Counted from the stretch's first letter, positions 15,523 through 24,955 are shown. The stretch is DNA of 64,000 nt from Rhodococcus sp. SGAir0479 (GCF_005484805.1 NZ_CP039432.1:3844001-3908000); one strand, 5' to 3'. The notes: generated from the sequence alone by a model not told the origin. Translations and numbers: made by a program.

Positions 15523-17055
15523 GTGACAACCGCACTGAGGGCCGCGATCGCACGCGCACACGACGCGGAAGGTCCACGCGAACAGTTCTATTCGCCGCTG
15601 CGCGCGCTCGGGCGGCGGCGCCTGTCGCTGCTCGATCTGATCGGGCAGTCGTTGTCCACCATCGCGCCCGCCACGGGCATGGTGTTCATCGCGATGTGGA
15701 TGTCGACGCACGATCCCGGGATCGGCGGGGTCCTCGTCATCGCCCTGACCACCGCGGTCGTGGGACTGGTGGCCTGGTGCATCAGCCAGTTCACCCGCCG
15801 GCTCGCGGCCGCGGGGTCGCTGTACAGCTTCGTGTCCCAGGGCCTGGGTGCCCGCGCGGCGCTCGTGACCGGCGCGGCGCTGCTCGTCGGCTATCTCGGC
15901 ATCTCGATCTCGGTCTCGTCGCAGGCCGCACACAGCCTGCTGGACATCGCCGGGCTGCTGGGCCTGCAGTTCGGCCCCGCCGCGTGGCCGCTCGTCATCC
16001 TCGTCCTGGCGGTGACGGTCGGTGCGATCACCGTACGCGGCGTGCGGTTCGCGACCCGAGCCATCCTCGCCGCCGAGATCTCGTCGCTCGCACTGATCGT
16101 GACGATCATGGTCGCCACGCCGGCCGACACCGGTGCGGGCGCGGCGGGGACCCCGGCGACGCCGGTGGGTCTGCTGCCGTTCCTGGCGATGCTGACGGTG
16201 CTGTCCATGGCAGGTTTCGAGAGCGGCGCCTTCTTCGGACCGGAGACCACCCGCCCCCTGACCACCGTGACCCGGACCGTGCTCGTCTCCCCGGCCGTCG
16301 TCGGTGCGCTGTTCGTGTTCGCCGCCGTCGCCGCGCTGCTCGGTCACGGGACGGTGATCGTGGGGGCCTACTTCGACGGCACGGCGTCCGGGGCGTCGTG
16401 GGGCGTCGTGCTCGCCGTCAAGGTCGGTATGGCGTGTTCGTGGTTCGCGTCCACCATGGGCTGCGCCCAGGCCGGGTCCCGACTGCTCTTCTCGATGGGC
16501 GTCGAACGTGTGGTCCCCGTCGCGATGTCCCGCGTGCACCGCCGCTTCCGGACGCCGCACACGGCGGTGGCGCTGTTCACGGCGGTGAGCGCAGCCGGTG
16601 CGGCGGTGTACGCACTGTGCGCGGACGGCGACTCGGCCACCTTCGGCGCCGTCGTCGAACTGGGACTGGTCACCGCGTACTCCCTCGTCGCACTCGCGTC
16701 GCTGCTGTTCCTGCGGCGCATCGGCGAGGACACCGTGGCGACCCGGGCCGCTGCGATCTTCGTGACCGCGCTGGGCACCGGACTGCTGGCGTTCCTCGCT
16801 GTCGACGGCATCCTGCACGGCGCCTGGCTGGTGCCCGCCGCGCTCGCGGTGGTCGGGTCGTCGGGCGCGGTGTGGCACGCGGCGCTCCGCCGTGCGCACC
16901 CGGACCGGCTGACCGCGGTGGGCGTGTTCGACTCGGTCGAGACCGACGATCTGCTCCCGGGGGCCGGGACGCTCGTGGAGGGCGCGGACGGTCGCCGACA
17001 CATCGTGGCGACCACCGGGCACGACGTCCGCCAGGCCCGGGACGGTGATCGCTGA
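15523..17055 (+). CDS. APC-superfamily amino acid/amine permease
   Basis: The 510-residue product has about twelve membrane segments and the APC start pattern (LSLLDLIGQSLSTIAPATGMVF), a GFESGAFFGPET segment typical of helix 6, and a soluble C-terminal tail of about 60 residues. It would import an amino acid or amine with a proton. I chose the GTG at 15523 because GAAGGG lies just upstream; an earlier GTG at 15490 is also open. Its TGA overlaps the ATG of the IclR regulator. Divergence from the mau operon suggests a link to amine metabolism, but substrate is unknown. Confidence 0.8.
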   Translation: MTTALRAAIARAHDAEGPREQFYSPLRALGRRRLSLLDLIGQSLSTIAPATGMVFIAMWMSTHDPGIGGVLVIALTTAVVGLVAWCISQFTRRLAAAGSLYSFVSQGLGARAALVTGAALLVGYLGISISVSSQAAHSLLDIAGLLGLQFGPAAWPLVILVLAVTVGAITVRGVRFATRAILAAEISSLALIVTIMVATPADTGAGAAGTPATPVGLLPFLAMLTVLSMAGFESGAFFGPETTRPLTTVTRTVLVSPAVVGALFVFAAVAALLGHGTVIVGAYFDGTASGASWGVVLAVKVGMACSWFASTMGCAQAGSRLLFSMGVERVVPVAMSRVHRRFRTPHTAVALFTAVSAAGAAVYALCADGDSATFGAVVELGLVTAYSLVALASLLFLRRIGEDTVATRAAAIFVTALGTGLLAFLAVDGILHGAWLVPAALAVVGSSGAVWHAALRRAHPDRLTAVGVFDSVETDDLLPGAGTLVEGADGRRHIVATTGHDVRQARDGDR

Positions 17056-17807
17056 TGGTTTCCCGCGCGCCCGCCCGTGCCGACGACACGCACTTCAGCG
17101 GGCAGCAACCGCGCGCGGTCCGGAAGGCACTGGGAATGCTCGAGGCCGTCGCACACCTCGGTCCCGGAACCACCGCGAAGGAGATCGCGCGGTTCGCCGG
17201 AGTGCCGCCGACGACCGCGTACCGCATGCTCAACCTTCTGGTGGCCGAGGGGTTTCTGGTCCGCGTCCCGGATCTGTCCGGCTTCGCGCTCGGCCGGCGC
17301 ACCGCGGAACTCGCACAGGCCGCAGCCGCCCCGTCGCCCGGCCTCCACGACACGGTCGAGGAACTACGCACCCGCACCCGGTTCGCGGTCCACGTCGCGT
17401 CGTTCGCCGGCGGCCGGTTGCGGATCGTCGACCGCGACCCCGACCACGAACTCGCAGCGGTGAGCGTGCTGTCGAAGTGTCCACACGCCAATGCGGTCGG
17501 CAAGGTCATGCTCGCGCACGTCCCCGGCGTCGCGGCCGCACCGGAACTGTTGCGGCTCACCGAGTTCACGATCTGTGACCCCGAACGGCTCGCTCGTGAA
17601 CTCCACGCCGTCGTCGTGGACGGATACGCGCACGAGGCCCAGGAGTGCCGCCTCGGGCGGTCCGCGCTGGCCGTCCCGATCCGCGACGAGGCAGCCTTCG
17701 TGGTGGGCGGTCTGTTCCTGCAGGGCGCCGACGGCCGGGTCGGCCGGGACGAGACGTTGGTGCGTTTCCTCGTCGACGGCGCGGCCCGGCTCACCGGCCT
17801 GCTGTGA
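17055..17807 (+). CDS. IclR-family transcriptional regulator
   Basis: The 250-residue product has an N-terminal winged HTH (TTAKEIARFAGVPPTTAYRMLNLLVAEGFL, about residues 38-67) and an IclR effector domain with the conserved VSVLSKCPHANAVGKVMLA stretch and the C-terminal LAVPIRDEAAFVVGGLFLQG strand. It starts inside the permease stop codon (TGATG), so the two are co-translated. It probably controls the permease and perhaps the divergent mau operon through the inverted repeat at 15427-15450. The effector is not predictable. Confidence 0.85.
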   Translation: MVSRAPARADDTHFSGQQPRAVRKALGMLEAVAHLGPGTTAKEIARFAGVPPTTAYRMLNLLVAEGFLVRVPDLSGFALGRRTAELAQAAAAPSPGLHDTVEELRTRTRFAVHVASFAGGRLRIVDRDPDHELAAVSVLSKCPHANAVGKVMLAHVPGVAAAPELLRLTEFTICDPERLARELHAVVVDGYAHEAQECRLGRSALAVPIRDEAAFVVGGLFLQGADGRVGRDETLVRFLVDGAARLTGLL

Positions 17808-17810
17808 GAC

Positions 17811-18797
17811 TCAGCCCTCCGCGGTGACGAAGCCCTCGTCCACCAGCCACTGCCGGGCCACGGCCGCGGGGTCCTTGCCGTCGACGTCCACCTGCCGATT
17901 GAGTTCGGTGATCACCTTGTCGGTCAACTTCTCCGACACCGGTGCCATCACTTCGGCGATCTGGGGATACCGCTCGGCGAAGTCCTCGCGCATGATCACG
18001 GCCGGGTTGTACTTGGGGAAGAACTGCCGATCGTCCTCGAGGACGACGAGATCCAGTGCGGCGATGCGGCCGTCGGTGGTGAAGACCTCACCGAACTTGC
18101 ACTGATTGCCGTCGGCCGTCGCCTGGTAGATGATGCCGGTCTGCAGGATTCGACGGTCGGCGCGCGCCGGGTCGAAGCCGTACGCCGCCGCCATCCCGGG
18201 ATACCCGTCCTGCCGGACGTTGAACTCGGTCTCGACGCACGTCGCCGCGGCCGCCGGATCCCGCTGCACCAGGGCGGCGTAGTCCGACAGCGTGCGCACC
18301 CCGGTCTCCTCGGCAGTGCGGCGGCTGGTCGCGAGCGCGTACGTGTTGTTCATCGGCGCCGGATCGGTCCACACCATCCCGTTGCGCGCGAGGTCCTCGT
18401 CCCGGACCGCCTCGTACTGGGCCCGCGAGTCCGGGATCGGCTGCTCGTGCCCGAGGTAGTTGATCCAGCCGGTCCCCGTGTACTCGTAGGTGACGTCGAT
18501 CTGACCGGCCACCTGCGCGTCCCGCGTGCTGTTGGAACCCTGGATGTTGGTGAGATCGCGCACGTCGGCACCGGCCGCGGACAGTGCGAACTCGATCATG
18601 TACCCGAGGATCACCTGCTCGGTGAAGTCCTTGGAGCCGACCGTGATCCGCGCGCCCTCGAGCTCGGACACCGGCTCGATGCTGCCGGGCCCCACCTTCA
18701 ACGGCACGGCGCCGCCGGACTCGAGCCCACACCCGACCACCAGGGTCGCGGCGAGGGCGAGCACTCCGCCCGCAAGGATCTTTCGTCTGGTTCGCAT
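17811..18797 (-). CDS. OpuC/ProX-type compatible-solute binding lipoprotein
   Basis: The 328-residue product has a lipoprotein signal (TLVVGCG, Cys23) and an OpuAC-type ligand domain starting ARITVGSKDFTEQVILGYM and containing the YEYTGTGW motif. Such proteins bind glycine betaine, choline, carnitine or similar quaternary amines. It is the last of four genes (permease, ATPase, permease, binding protein) in one minus-strand operon, 1 bp after the preceding stop. Exact ligand not predictable; a link between quaternary amine uptake and the nearby amine genes is only positional. Confidence 0.85.
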   Translation of the reverse strand: MRTRRKILAGGVLALAATLVVGCGLESGGAVPLKVGPGSIEPVSELEGARITVGSKDFTEQVILGYMIEFALSAAGADVRDLTNIQGSNSTRDAQVAGQIDVTYEYTGTGWINYLGHEQPIPDSRAQYEAVRDEDLARNGMVWTDPAPMNNTYALATSRRTAEETGVRTLSDYAALVQRDPAAAATCVETEFNVRQDGYPGMAAAYGFDPARADRRILQTGIIYQATADGNQCKFGEVFTTDGRIAALDLVVLEDDRQFFPKYNPAVIMREDFAERYPQIAEVMAPVSEKLTDKVITELNRQVDVDGKDPAAVARQWLVDEGFVTAEG

Positions 18798-18798
18798 G

Positions 18799-19560
18799 TC
18801 AGCGCAGTCCCTTCGGGCCGAGGAACGTCTCGGCCAGCGCCCCCACCCAGTCGACGAGCAACGCCAGGGCGACCGCGAGGACCGCGCCGACAACCAGGGT
18901 GACGTTGTCGCGCAGCTTGTATCCGGTGTCGATGAGGATGCCCAGACCGCCGGCGCTCACCAGGAAGCACAACGTTGCGGTGCCGACGGCGAGGACCAGC
19001 GACGTGCGCAGGCCCGCCAGGATGTAGGGCACCGCGAGCGGGAACTCCACCCGGCGCAGCACCGTCAGCGCCGACATGCCCTGTCCGCGACCGGCGTCGA
19101 CCAACGCCGGGTCGACCTCCTGGTAGCCGAGGATGGTGTTCCGCAGCACCGGCAGCAGCGAGTAGAACGCGATCGGCAGCACCCCGATCCAGAATCCCGT
19201 CGTCCGCGTCGCGAGGTAGAACAGCACCAGCAGGCCGATTGCGGGCGCCGAGGCGCCGATGTTGGCGATGCCGACGAAGATGGGTGCGAGCCTGCGGAAT
19301 CCGGGTCGGGTCAGCAGTGTCCCCAGCGGCACCGCGATCACCAGCACGATCAGCACCACCGCGACGGTGATGAGCACGTGCTGCCACGTGAGCGTGGCGA
19401 TGTTGCCGACGCTGATGCTGGCCTGCTGGGTCGCCGACAGGTCCCGGGTGAAGGCCCAACCCAGCACGCCACCGGCGAGGAGCAGCACGAGCACCGGCTG
19501 GACGAGCAGCCGCAGCCGCTCGGCCCGCGCGGCGGCGCCGCGTTCGGTGCGGGCCGTCAT
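18799..19560 (-). CDS. OpuC/ProW-type permease subunit (long form)
   Basis: The 253-residue product has six membrane segments and the permease loop (VDPALVDAGRGQGMSALTVLRRVEFPLAVP) that contacts the ATPase. NIGASAPAIGLLVLFYL and AGGLGILIDTGY are typical of the OpuCB/OpuCD pair. It overlaps the end of the ATPase gene by 4 bp (ATGA-type coupling). With the second permease at 20785 it would form the heterodimeric channel. Confidence 0.85.
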   Translation of the reverse strand: MTARTERGAAARAERLRLLVQPVLVLLLAGGVLGWAFTRDLSATQQASISVGNIATLTWQHVLITVAVVLIVLVIAVPLGTLLTRPGFRRLAPIFVGIANIGASAPAIGLLVLFYLATRTTGFWIGVLPIAFYSLLPVLRNTILGYQEVDPALVDAGRGQGMSALTVLRRVEFPLAVPYILAGLRTSLVLAVGTATLCFLVSAGGLGILIDTGYKLRDNVTLVVGAVLAVALALLVDWVGALAETFLGPKGLR

Positions 19561-20792
19561 TTCGAGGGTTCCTCGGCGATCGGCTCGGACGGTGGCGCGG
19601 TGGGCGCGGTGGGATCGTCCTCGAGGTGGTCGTCGGCGTGAACCTCGCGCACCTCCTGCAAAGCCTGCACGAGCGAGTCGATCGTGACCAGTCCGACGAA
19701 CCGGCCGCGCCGGTCGGTCACCGCCGCGGACGCACTGGCCTGCACGAGCAGGGCCTCGAGGGCGTCCTGCAGCGTCGAGCTGACGGAGACGTTCTCGCCG
19801 ACCGGGTCCCCGACGTCCTCGAGCGATCCCGCGGACTTCAGCTGCTCGGACGAGACCCAGCGCAGCGGCCGGTCCCGATGATCGAGGACCACACCCCACG
19901 GCGCGTCGTGCTCGTCGAGGGCCCGGCGCAGGTCGGCGACGGACCCGTCGCGGTAGCCGGTGGGGCACTGCGTCAGCTGGACGTCGCGCACCCGGGCGAG
20001 CGTGAGCTGCTTGAGGGAGGCGTCGGCGCCGATGAACCCGGCCACCATGTCGTTGGCCGGATTGGCGAGGATGGCCTCGGGGGTGTCGTACTGCATGATG
20101 TGCGACTGGCTGCCCAGGACCGCGATCCGATCGCCGAGTTTGACGGCCTCGTTGAAGTCGTGCGTGACGAACACGATGGTCTTGCCGAGTTCGGACTGCA
20201 GCCGCATCAGCTCGTCCTGCAGCAGCCCGCGGGTGATCGGGTCCACCGCACCGAACGGCTCGTCCATCAGCAGCACCGGCGGATCAGCGGCCAGCGCACG
20301 CGCCACGCCCACGCGCTGCTGCTGACCGCCCGAGAGCTGGCGCGGGTACCGGTCCCGGTAGGTGTCGGGGTCGAGTCCGACCAGGTCGAGCATCTCGTCG
20401 ACCCGTTCGGCGGTGCGTTTCTTGTCCCATCCCACCAGTCCCGGCACCGTGGCGACGTTCTTGGCCACCGACAGGTGCGGGAACAGACCGGCCTGCTGGA
20501 TCGAGTAGCCGATGCCTCGACGGAGCCGGTCCGGGTCGATCGAGTGGGTGTCCCGGCCGGCGATGGTGATCGTGCCGGAGGTCGGCTCGATGAGCCTGTT
20601 GATCATGCGCATGGTGGTGGTCTTGCCGCAGCCCGAGGGGCCGACGAACACCACGGTCTCCCCGGCCGGAATGGTCATCGAAACGTGGTCGACGGCCGGG
20701 TCGTGCTGGCCGGGGTATTGCTTGACCACGTTGTCGAGCACGATCTCGACGCCACGGCCGGTGCGTTCTTCGGCGGGAAGCAGATCAGTCAC
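19557..20792 (-). CDS. OpuC/ProV-type ATPase with CBS domains
   Basis: The 411-residue product has Walker A GPSGCGKTTT (about residues 52-61), signature LSGGQQQRVGVARAL, Walker B VLLMDEPFGAVD and H-loop VTHDF. It ends in paired CBS-like modules (RWVSSEQLK and VTDRRGRFVGLVTIDSLVQAL) and an acidic tail. In OpuA/OpuC systems CBS domains sense ionic strength or cyclic di-AMP and gate uptake. The operon position between the two permease genes is standard. Confidence 0.88.
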   Translation of the reverse strand: MTDLLPAEERTGRGVEIVLDNVVKQYPGQHDPAVDHVSMTIPAGETVVFVGPSGCGKTTTMRMINRLIEPTSGTITIAGRDTHSIDPDRLRRGIGYSIQQAGLFPHLSVAKNVATVPGLVGWDKKRTAERVDEMLDLVGLDPDTYRDRYPRQLSGGQQQRVGVARALAADPPVLLMDEPFGAVDPITRGLLQDELMRLQSELGKTIVFVTHDFNEAVKLGDRIAVLGSQSHIMQYDTPEAILANPANDMVAGFIGADASLKQLTLARVRDVQLTQCPTGYRDGSVADLRRALDEHDAPWGVVLDHRDRPLRWVSSEQLKSAGSLEDVGDPVGENVSVSSTLQDALEALLVQASASAAVTDRRGRFVGLVTIDSLVQALQEVREVHADDHLEDDPTAPTAPPSEPIAEEPSK

Positions 20793-21441
20793 GGATCCCC
20801 CTGGAGGTGGTGAGGCGCCCGACGAGAACCAGCAGTCCGTCGAGGACGAGCGCGAGAATGACGATGAGAACGGTGCCGGTGAGCGCCTGCGGAACGGCGG
20901 TGGGGCTGCCCACCCGGGACAGGCCCGAGAAGATCAGGTTGCCCAGGCCGGGGCCCTTCGCGTAGGCCGCGATCGCCAGGATGCCCATGAGCATCTGAGT
21001 GCTGACGCGGACACCGGCGAGGATCGACGGCCACGCCAGCGGCAGTTCGATGCGCCACAGCGTGTGCAAGCGACTCATGCCGACGCCCCGGGCGGCGTCG
21101 GTGGTCGCCGGGTCCACCGAGGCCAGACCGATGATCGTGTTGCGGATGATCGGCAGCAGCGCGTACAGCACGAGCGCCGTCACCGTCGGCGCCACACCCA
21201 GCCCCAGTATGGGGATGAGCAGGCCCAACAGCGCGAACGACGGCAGCGTGAGGATCGTGCTGGCGAGGCCGGTGGCCACCGTCGCTCCGATCGGGCTCCG
21301 GTAGACGGCGATGCCGATCACGACCGCGATGACCCCGGCGATGACCACCGACTGCACCACGGCACTGACATGAAGATACGAGTCCGTGAGCAGCTGTTGC
21401 CGCCGCTCGGACACGAAATCCCACAAGGTCTGGAAATCCAA
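20785..21441 (-). CDS. OpuC/ProW-type permease subunit (short form), TTG start
   Basis: The 218-residue product has five to six membrane segments and the ABC-contact loop VDPATTDAARGVGMSRLHTLWRIELPLAWP. I placed the start at the TTG at 21441 because AAGGGAGGT stands 6 bp upstream and the resulting protein begins DFQTLWDFVSERRQQLLTD, the usual start and length of this family. An upstream ATG at 21570 would add 43 residues without homology. It is the first gene of the operon; its end overlaps the ATPase start by 8 bp. Confidence 0.8.
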   Translation of the reverse strand: MDFQTLWDFVSERRQQLLTDSYLHVSAVVQSVVIAGVIAVVIGIAVYRSPIGATVATGLASTILTLPSFALLGLLIPILGLGVAPTVTALVLYALLPIIRNTIIGLASVDPATTDAARGVGMSRLHTLWRIELPLAWPSILAGVRVSTQMLMGILAIAAYAKGPGLGNLIFSGLSRVGSPTAVPQALTGTVLIVILALVLDGLLVLVGRLTTSRGIRD

Positions 21442-21613
21442 TCCGAGACCTCCCTTCAGCCGCGACAAGGCCCGAGAAAGCACCCGCCCACTCGTTGCGG
21501 ACGGCTCTTCCTCGGGCCGCGCGGCACTGCGCTTACCTTCCACAGTGCCCCGAAACGCCGGATTCTGCACGGTTGTCGCCGATGCCGACCCGTCGGTCCG
21601 GCCGTTCGCGGGG

Positions 21614-22006
21614 CTAGCGCACCCGGTCGAGATGGGAGAGGGGCCGCACCGCGAGACGGACCAGGGACAGCGGATTGTCGTCGCCGGCGACCCGATTCGC
21701 CCCCACCGCCCCGCAGGCGCTACAGCGGTGGATGATCACCCATTCACCGCCACCGCGCACCGAGATGGAGATCGGATCCATTCGTCCCCCGCACCCCGCC
21801 GCGCGGTCACCGGGAACGTCCCGGTCGACGTGCCGACTGCACAGGCACGTCGGACAGTGATTCCGGTGAGCGGTTCCCGGCGCCCGCATCGAGACGTCCA
21901 GCCCGCAACCCAGGCAGCGGAAGGACGTCCCCCGGCGTGCGGGGGCGTCCCGGTGCATCGGTTTGCCCCGTTGCGGACGCTCGCTCCTACCGTTCCTGCG
22001 TGACAT
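21614..22006 (-). CDS. RNHCP-domain zinc-ribbon protein (copy 1)
   Basis: The 130-residue product has three Cys-pair elements: FRCLGCG (about 30-36), the namesake RNHCPTCLCSRH, and HRCSACGAVG near the end, as in RNHCP proteins. These probably bind two zinc ions. Function of the family is unknown; the GDDNPLSLVRLAVRPLS end is shared with the neighbouring copy. A basic N-terminal tail (SRRNGRSERPQRGK) could contact nucleic acid. Transcribed after its paralogue with 17 bp between them. Confidence 0.7.
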   Translation of the reverse strand: MSRRNGRSERPQRGKPMHRDAPARRGTSFRCLGCGLDVSMRAPGTAHRNHCPTCLCSRHVDRDVPGDRAAGCGGRMDPISISVRGGGEWVIIHRCSACGAVGANRVAGDDNPLSLVRLAVRPLSHLDRVR

Positions 22007-22023
22007 GACGCGTCCTCCGCCGC

Positions 22024-22359
22024 TCAGAGTTGCGCGAGATGTTCGAGCGGGAACGGCGGCTGCGCCAACGGTTTCACCGCGATACGGATCAACAGCAGTT
22101 GGTTGTCGTCCTCCGAGACGGGCGTGGCTTCGAGGCGGCCACAGACCGTGCACCGGTGCACGAGCATCCAGTCGCCGCCCCGCAGGACGGCCACCGCTAT
22201 GGGATGCGTTCGAGCACCGCACTTCACGTGCTTTCCGGCCAGACAGGTAGGGCAGTGCGACCGGGGGTGCGCGTCGGGACCCGCCACGGACACCACGAGT
22301 CCGCAGCGGATACAGGTGAACGTGGACAGGTGTGAAATTGACGTGCCACGGTGGGACAC
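22024..22359 (-). CDS. RNHCP-domain zinc-ribbon protein (copy 2)
   Basis: The 111-residue product has FTCIRCGLVV, RSHCPTCLAGKHVKC and HRCTVCGRLEA, the same three metal-binding elements as the next gene, with a SHCP rather than NHCP core. It ends SEDDNQLLLIRIAVKPLA, clearly paralogous to copy 1. Start is a GTG with AGAGGAG about 8 bp upstream. The 254 bp upstream to the TetR gene holds its promoter but no repeat I can support. Function unknown. Confidence 0.7.
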   Translation of the reverse strand: MSHRGTSISHLSTFTCIRCGLVVSVAGPDAHPRSHCPTCLAGKHVKCGARTHPIAVAVLRGGDWMLVHRCTVCGRLEATPVSEDDNQLLLIRIAVKPLAQPPFPLEHLAQL

Positions 22360-22613
22360 GGGAGTTCTCCTCTGTGAGATCGACTGGGCGGCAGTATCTG
22401 CCGAGCCGCGCGACCCCGCGGAAAACTCACATCGGAAGGGCGATCCGATGCGGGCAGCGGATCACCGGTCCGAGTGGTTCGCGGGATCGCGAAGGAACTC
22501 GGCGGCTGTCCGGGGCATAATTCACCACTTCCGTATGCGTGAGCGCCGGCGTCCGAGCCGGATCGTCGCCACGATAGGGCGGCGCCGCGACCGGATGCAA
22601 TCGATTTGTCGCG

Positions 22614-23213
22614 TCAGGAAGAACGGATCCCGTCGACCACCAATCGCACGAGGTAGTCGACGAGGGCGTCCTCGTCCCAGTCGGCTCGCGCGAGCGTGAG
22701 CGTGGTGAGCGCACCACGCAGCGTGTCCAGGACCAGGCCCCCGTCCACGCCGGTACGAATCTCTCCGGACTCGACCGCCCGACCGAACACCTCGACGTAA
22801 CGCGCACGCACCGGCCCGACGAACCGGCGCTCGGCGGCATCCTGCAGGTCCGGATCCGCGACCATGTCGGCGATCAGTCCCGGCATGCCGCGTCGGTACT
22901 CGGGCAGCAGCTGGAGTGCCACCATGTCCCGGACCATCGCGGTGAAGACCTCGACGAACGGTGCATCGTCGGGAATCGCACGCGCGGACAACGGTTCCCG
23001 CCGGAACAGCGTCTCCTGCACGAGGGCAGCCTTGGTACCCCACCACTGGTACAGCAGCGGCCGGCCGACCCCGGCGCGGCGCGCGACCGCGGTCAGCGTG
23101 AGCGCCTCGTACCCGACCTCGACCAGCAACGAGGCCGTTGCGTCGAGCACCGCGCGATGCCGTCCCGCGTCACGGGGCCGGCCCCGCCCGGAAACGCTCC
23201 CCACCACTGCCAC
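22614..23213 (-). CDS. TetR-family regulator, divergent from enoyl-CoA hydratase
   Basis: The 199-residue product has the TetR HTH (LTLTAVARRAGVGRPLLYQWWGTKAALVQE, residues about 38-67) and a helical ligand domain with a C-terminal TetR_C-like pattern. The start is a GTG at 23213. It is divergent from the enoyl-CoA hydratase gene across 93 bp, in which TACA-tcg-TGTA (23257-23267) is a small palindrome. It probably represses the hydratase/SDR operon; the inducer may be an acyl-CoA, by analogy with other TetR regulators of beta-oxidation genes. Confidence 0.8.
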   Translation of the reverse strand: MAVVGSVSGRGRPRDAGRHRAVLDATASLLVEVGYEALTLTAVARRAGVGRPLLYQWWGTKAALVQETLFRREPLSARAIPDDAPFVEVFTAMVRDMVALQLLPEYRRGMPGLIADMVADPDLQDAAERRFVGPVRARYVEVFGRAVESGEIRTGVDGGLVLDTLRGALTTLTLARADWDEDALVDYLVRLVVDGIRSS

Positions 23214-23306
23214 GTGCCTCCTCGCGGATCCGTGCGAAAACGCTGACGAATTACCTTACATCGTGTATGCCTGGTACTCGTACGCGTCGAACGAAGCGGA
23301 GCCCGA

Positions 23307-24125
23307 ATGAGTTTGATCGAGGTCGCACGACCCTCACCGGACGTCACCACCCTGACGTTGAACCGACCCGAGCGGCTCAACGCCCTCAGCTTCGCCCTCG
23401 TCGAGGAGCTGCACGCCGCGCTGGACGACCTCGAGCGCGACAACTCGTGCCGGGTGGTGATCCTCACCGGTGCGGGCCGCGGCTTCTGTTCCGGACTCGA
23501 TCTCCAGGATCCCGTGCGCACGGCGCCCACCGCCGCCGGCCTCACCGGCCCCGCGGCGGGCATGCGCACCCAGGAGTACATCGCGTCCCTGGCTCCGCGT
23601 CTGCAACGACTGCCGCAGACGGTGATCGCCGCGATCAACGGTCCCGCTTTCGGTGGTGGGCTGGCCCTGGCGGCGGCGTGCGACTTCCGAATCGCGGCGG
23701 CGTCCGCGCGGTTCGGGGTGCAGTTCGTCAAGATCGGAATCTCGGGCTGCGACATCGGAATCAGCTACACGCTGCCGCGACTGGTCGGGGCAGGCCGGGC
23801 CACCGACCTGATCACCACTGCGCGCGAGTTCGACGCCTCCGAGGCCGAGCGGATCGGGTTCGTGACCCGCCTCGTCGCCGATTCCGCACTGTTGCCGGCC
23901 GCGACCGAACTGGCCGCGACGCTGCTGTGTCACAGCCCGTTCGCGCTGGCGATGACCAAGCAGGTTCTCGTCGCCAACGCCGCCGCGAGCAGCATCGACG
24001 CGGCCGTCGCGCTCGAGAACCGCACCCAGATACTGGCCGGTACCGGAGGCGAGTTCGCCGAGGCCACTGCCGCTTTCGCCGAACGCAGACCGCCTGTGTG
24101 GGCGCAGACAGGAGAACGCGCATGA
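23307..24125 (+). CDS. Enoyl-CoA hydratase/isomerase family protein
   Basis: The 272-residue product is a crotonase: LTLNRPERLNALS, the CoA-binding oxyanion loop GAGRGFCSGLDL (about 51-62), and NGPAFGGGLALAAACDFRIA. The second hydratase glutamate pair is not clearly present: the region after VQFVKIGISGCDIGISYTLPRLVG has Asp rather than the usual Glu, so hydration, isomerisation or another crotonase reaction are all possible. It overlaps the next SDR gene by 4 bp (ATGA), forming one operon. Confidence 0.85.
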   Translation: MSLIEVARPSPDVTTLTLNRPERLNALSFALVEELHAALDDLERDNSCRVVILTGAGRGFCSGLDLQDPVRTAPTAAGLTGPAAGMRTQEYIASLAPRLQRLPQTVIAAINGPAFGGGLALAAACDFRIAAASARFGVQFVKIGISGCDIGISYTLPRLVGAGRATDLITTAREFDASEAERIGFVTRLVADSALLPAATELAATLLCHSPFALAMTKQVLVANAAASSIDAAVALENRTQILAGTGGEFAEATAAFAERRPPVWAQTGERA

Positions 24126-24892
24126 ACCGTGAGAAGCTCGGCCGTCTCTTCGACCTCACCGGCCGGACCGCAGTCGTCACGGGCGGCACCCGCGGAATCG
24201 GATTGGCGATCGCGGAGGGATTCGTGGCCGCCGGCGCCGACGTGGTGGTGGCCAGTCGCAAACCGGACGCGTGTTCCGCTGCCGCCGAACACCTGCGGAG
24301 CCTCGGCGGCAACGCCGTCGGAATCCCCACGCACATGGGCGATCTCGACGACCTCGGCGCACTGGCCGATGGTGCCGCGGACGAATTCGGGGGTATCGAC
24401 ATTCTCGTCAACGCCGCCGCGAACCCGCTCACCCTGCCGCTGGGCAAGTTCACCCCGGAGGCGTGGGGCAAGTCCTACGACGTCAATCTGCGGGGTCCGG
24501 TGTTCCTCACCCAGGCCGCGCTGCCCCACCTCCAGGCGAGCGAGCACGCCGCGGTCATCAACGTGATCTCCGTCGGCGCCTTCATGTTCTCCCCCAAGGT
24601 CGCGATGTACGCCGCCGGCAAGAACGCCCTGCTGTCGTACACCCGCTCCATGGCCGCCGAGTTCGCCTCCCACGGCATCCGCGTCAACGCGCTCGCACCG
24701 GGCTCGGTCGACACCCACATGGTGCGCAACAACCCGCCGGAGGCGATCGAGGCGATGCGGCAGATGTCGTTGCAACAGCGCATCGCGGACCCGGACGAGA
24801 TGGTCGGGCCGGCGCTGCTCCTCGCGTCGGACGCCGGTAGCTACATCACCGGACAGGTGATCATCGCCGACGGCGGGTCGGTGGTGCACTGA
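24122..24892 (+). CDS. SDR-family oxidoreductase
   Basis: The 256-residue product is a classical SDR: cofactor motif TGGTRGIG (about 20-27), NAAANP in place of the usual NNAG, catalytic Ser in VISVGAF, YAAGK (Tyr-x3-Lys), and PGSVDTHM. It would use NAD(P) to oxidise or reduce a hydroxyl or keto group, probably on an acyl-CoA given the coupled hydratase. The LFDLTGRTAVVTGG start is common in rhodococcal and mycobacterial catabolic SDRs. Confidence 0.88.
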   Translation: MNREKLGRLFDLTGRTAVVTGGTRGIGLAIAEGFVAAGADVVVASRKPDACSAAAEHLRSLGGNAVGIPTHMGDLDDLGALADGAADEFGGIDILVNAAANPLTLPLGKFTPEAWGKSYDVNLRGPVFLTQAALPHLQASEHAAVINVISVGAFMFSPKVAMYAAGKNALLSYTRSMAAEFASHGIRVNALAPGSVDTHMVRNNPPEAIEAMRQMSLQQRIADPDEMVGPALLLASDAGSYITGQVIIADGGSVVH

Positions 24893-24955
24893 TCCCGATG
24901 TGACGGGTACCACTGAGCGAGAAGCGGCCTTTCCTTCCCGCCGGGTTCGCGACAG

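Noticed and set aside
22360-22613. 254-bp gap between the RNHCP and TetR genes
   Set aside because: Searched for small genes, RNA structure and repeats on both strands; nothing beyond the RNHCP upstream region could be supported.
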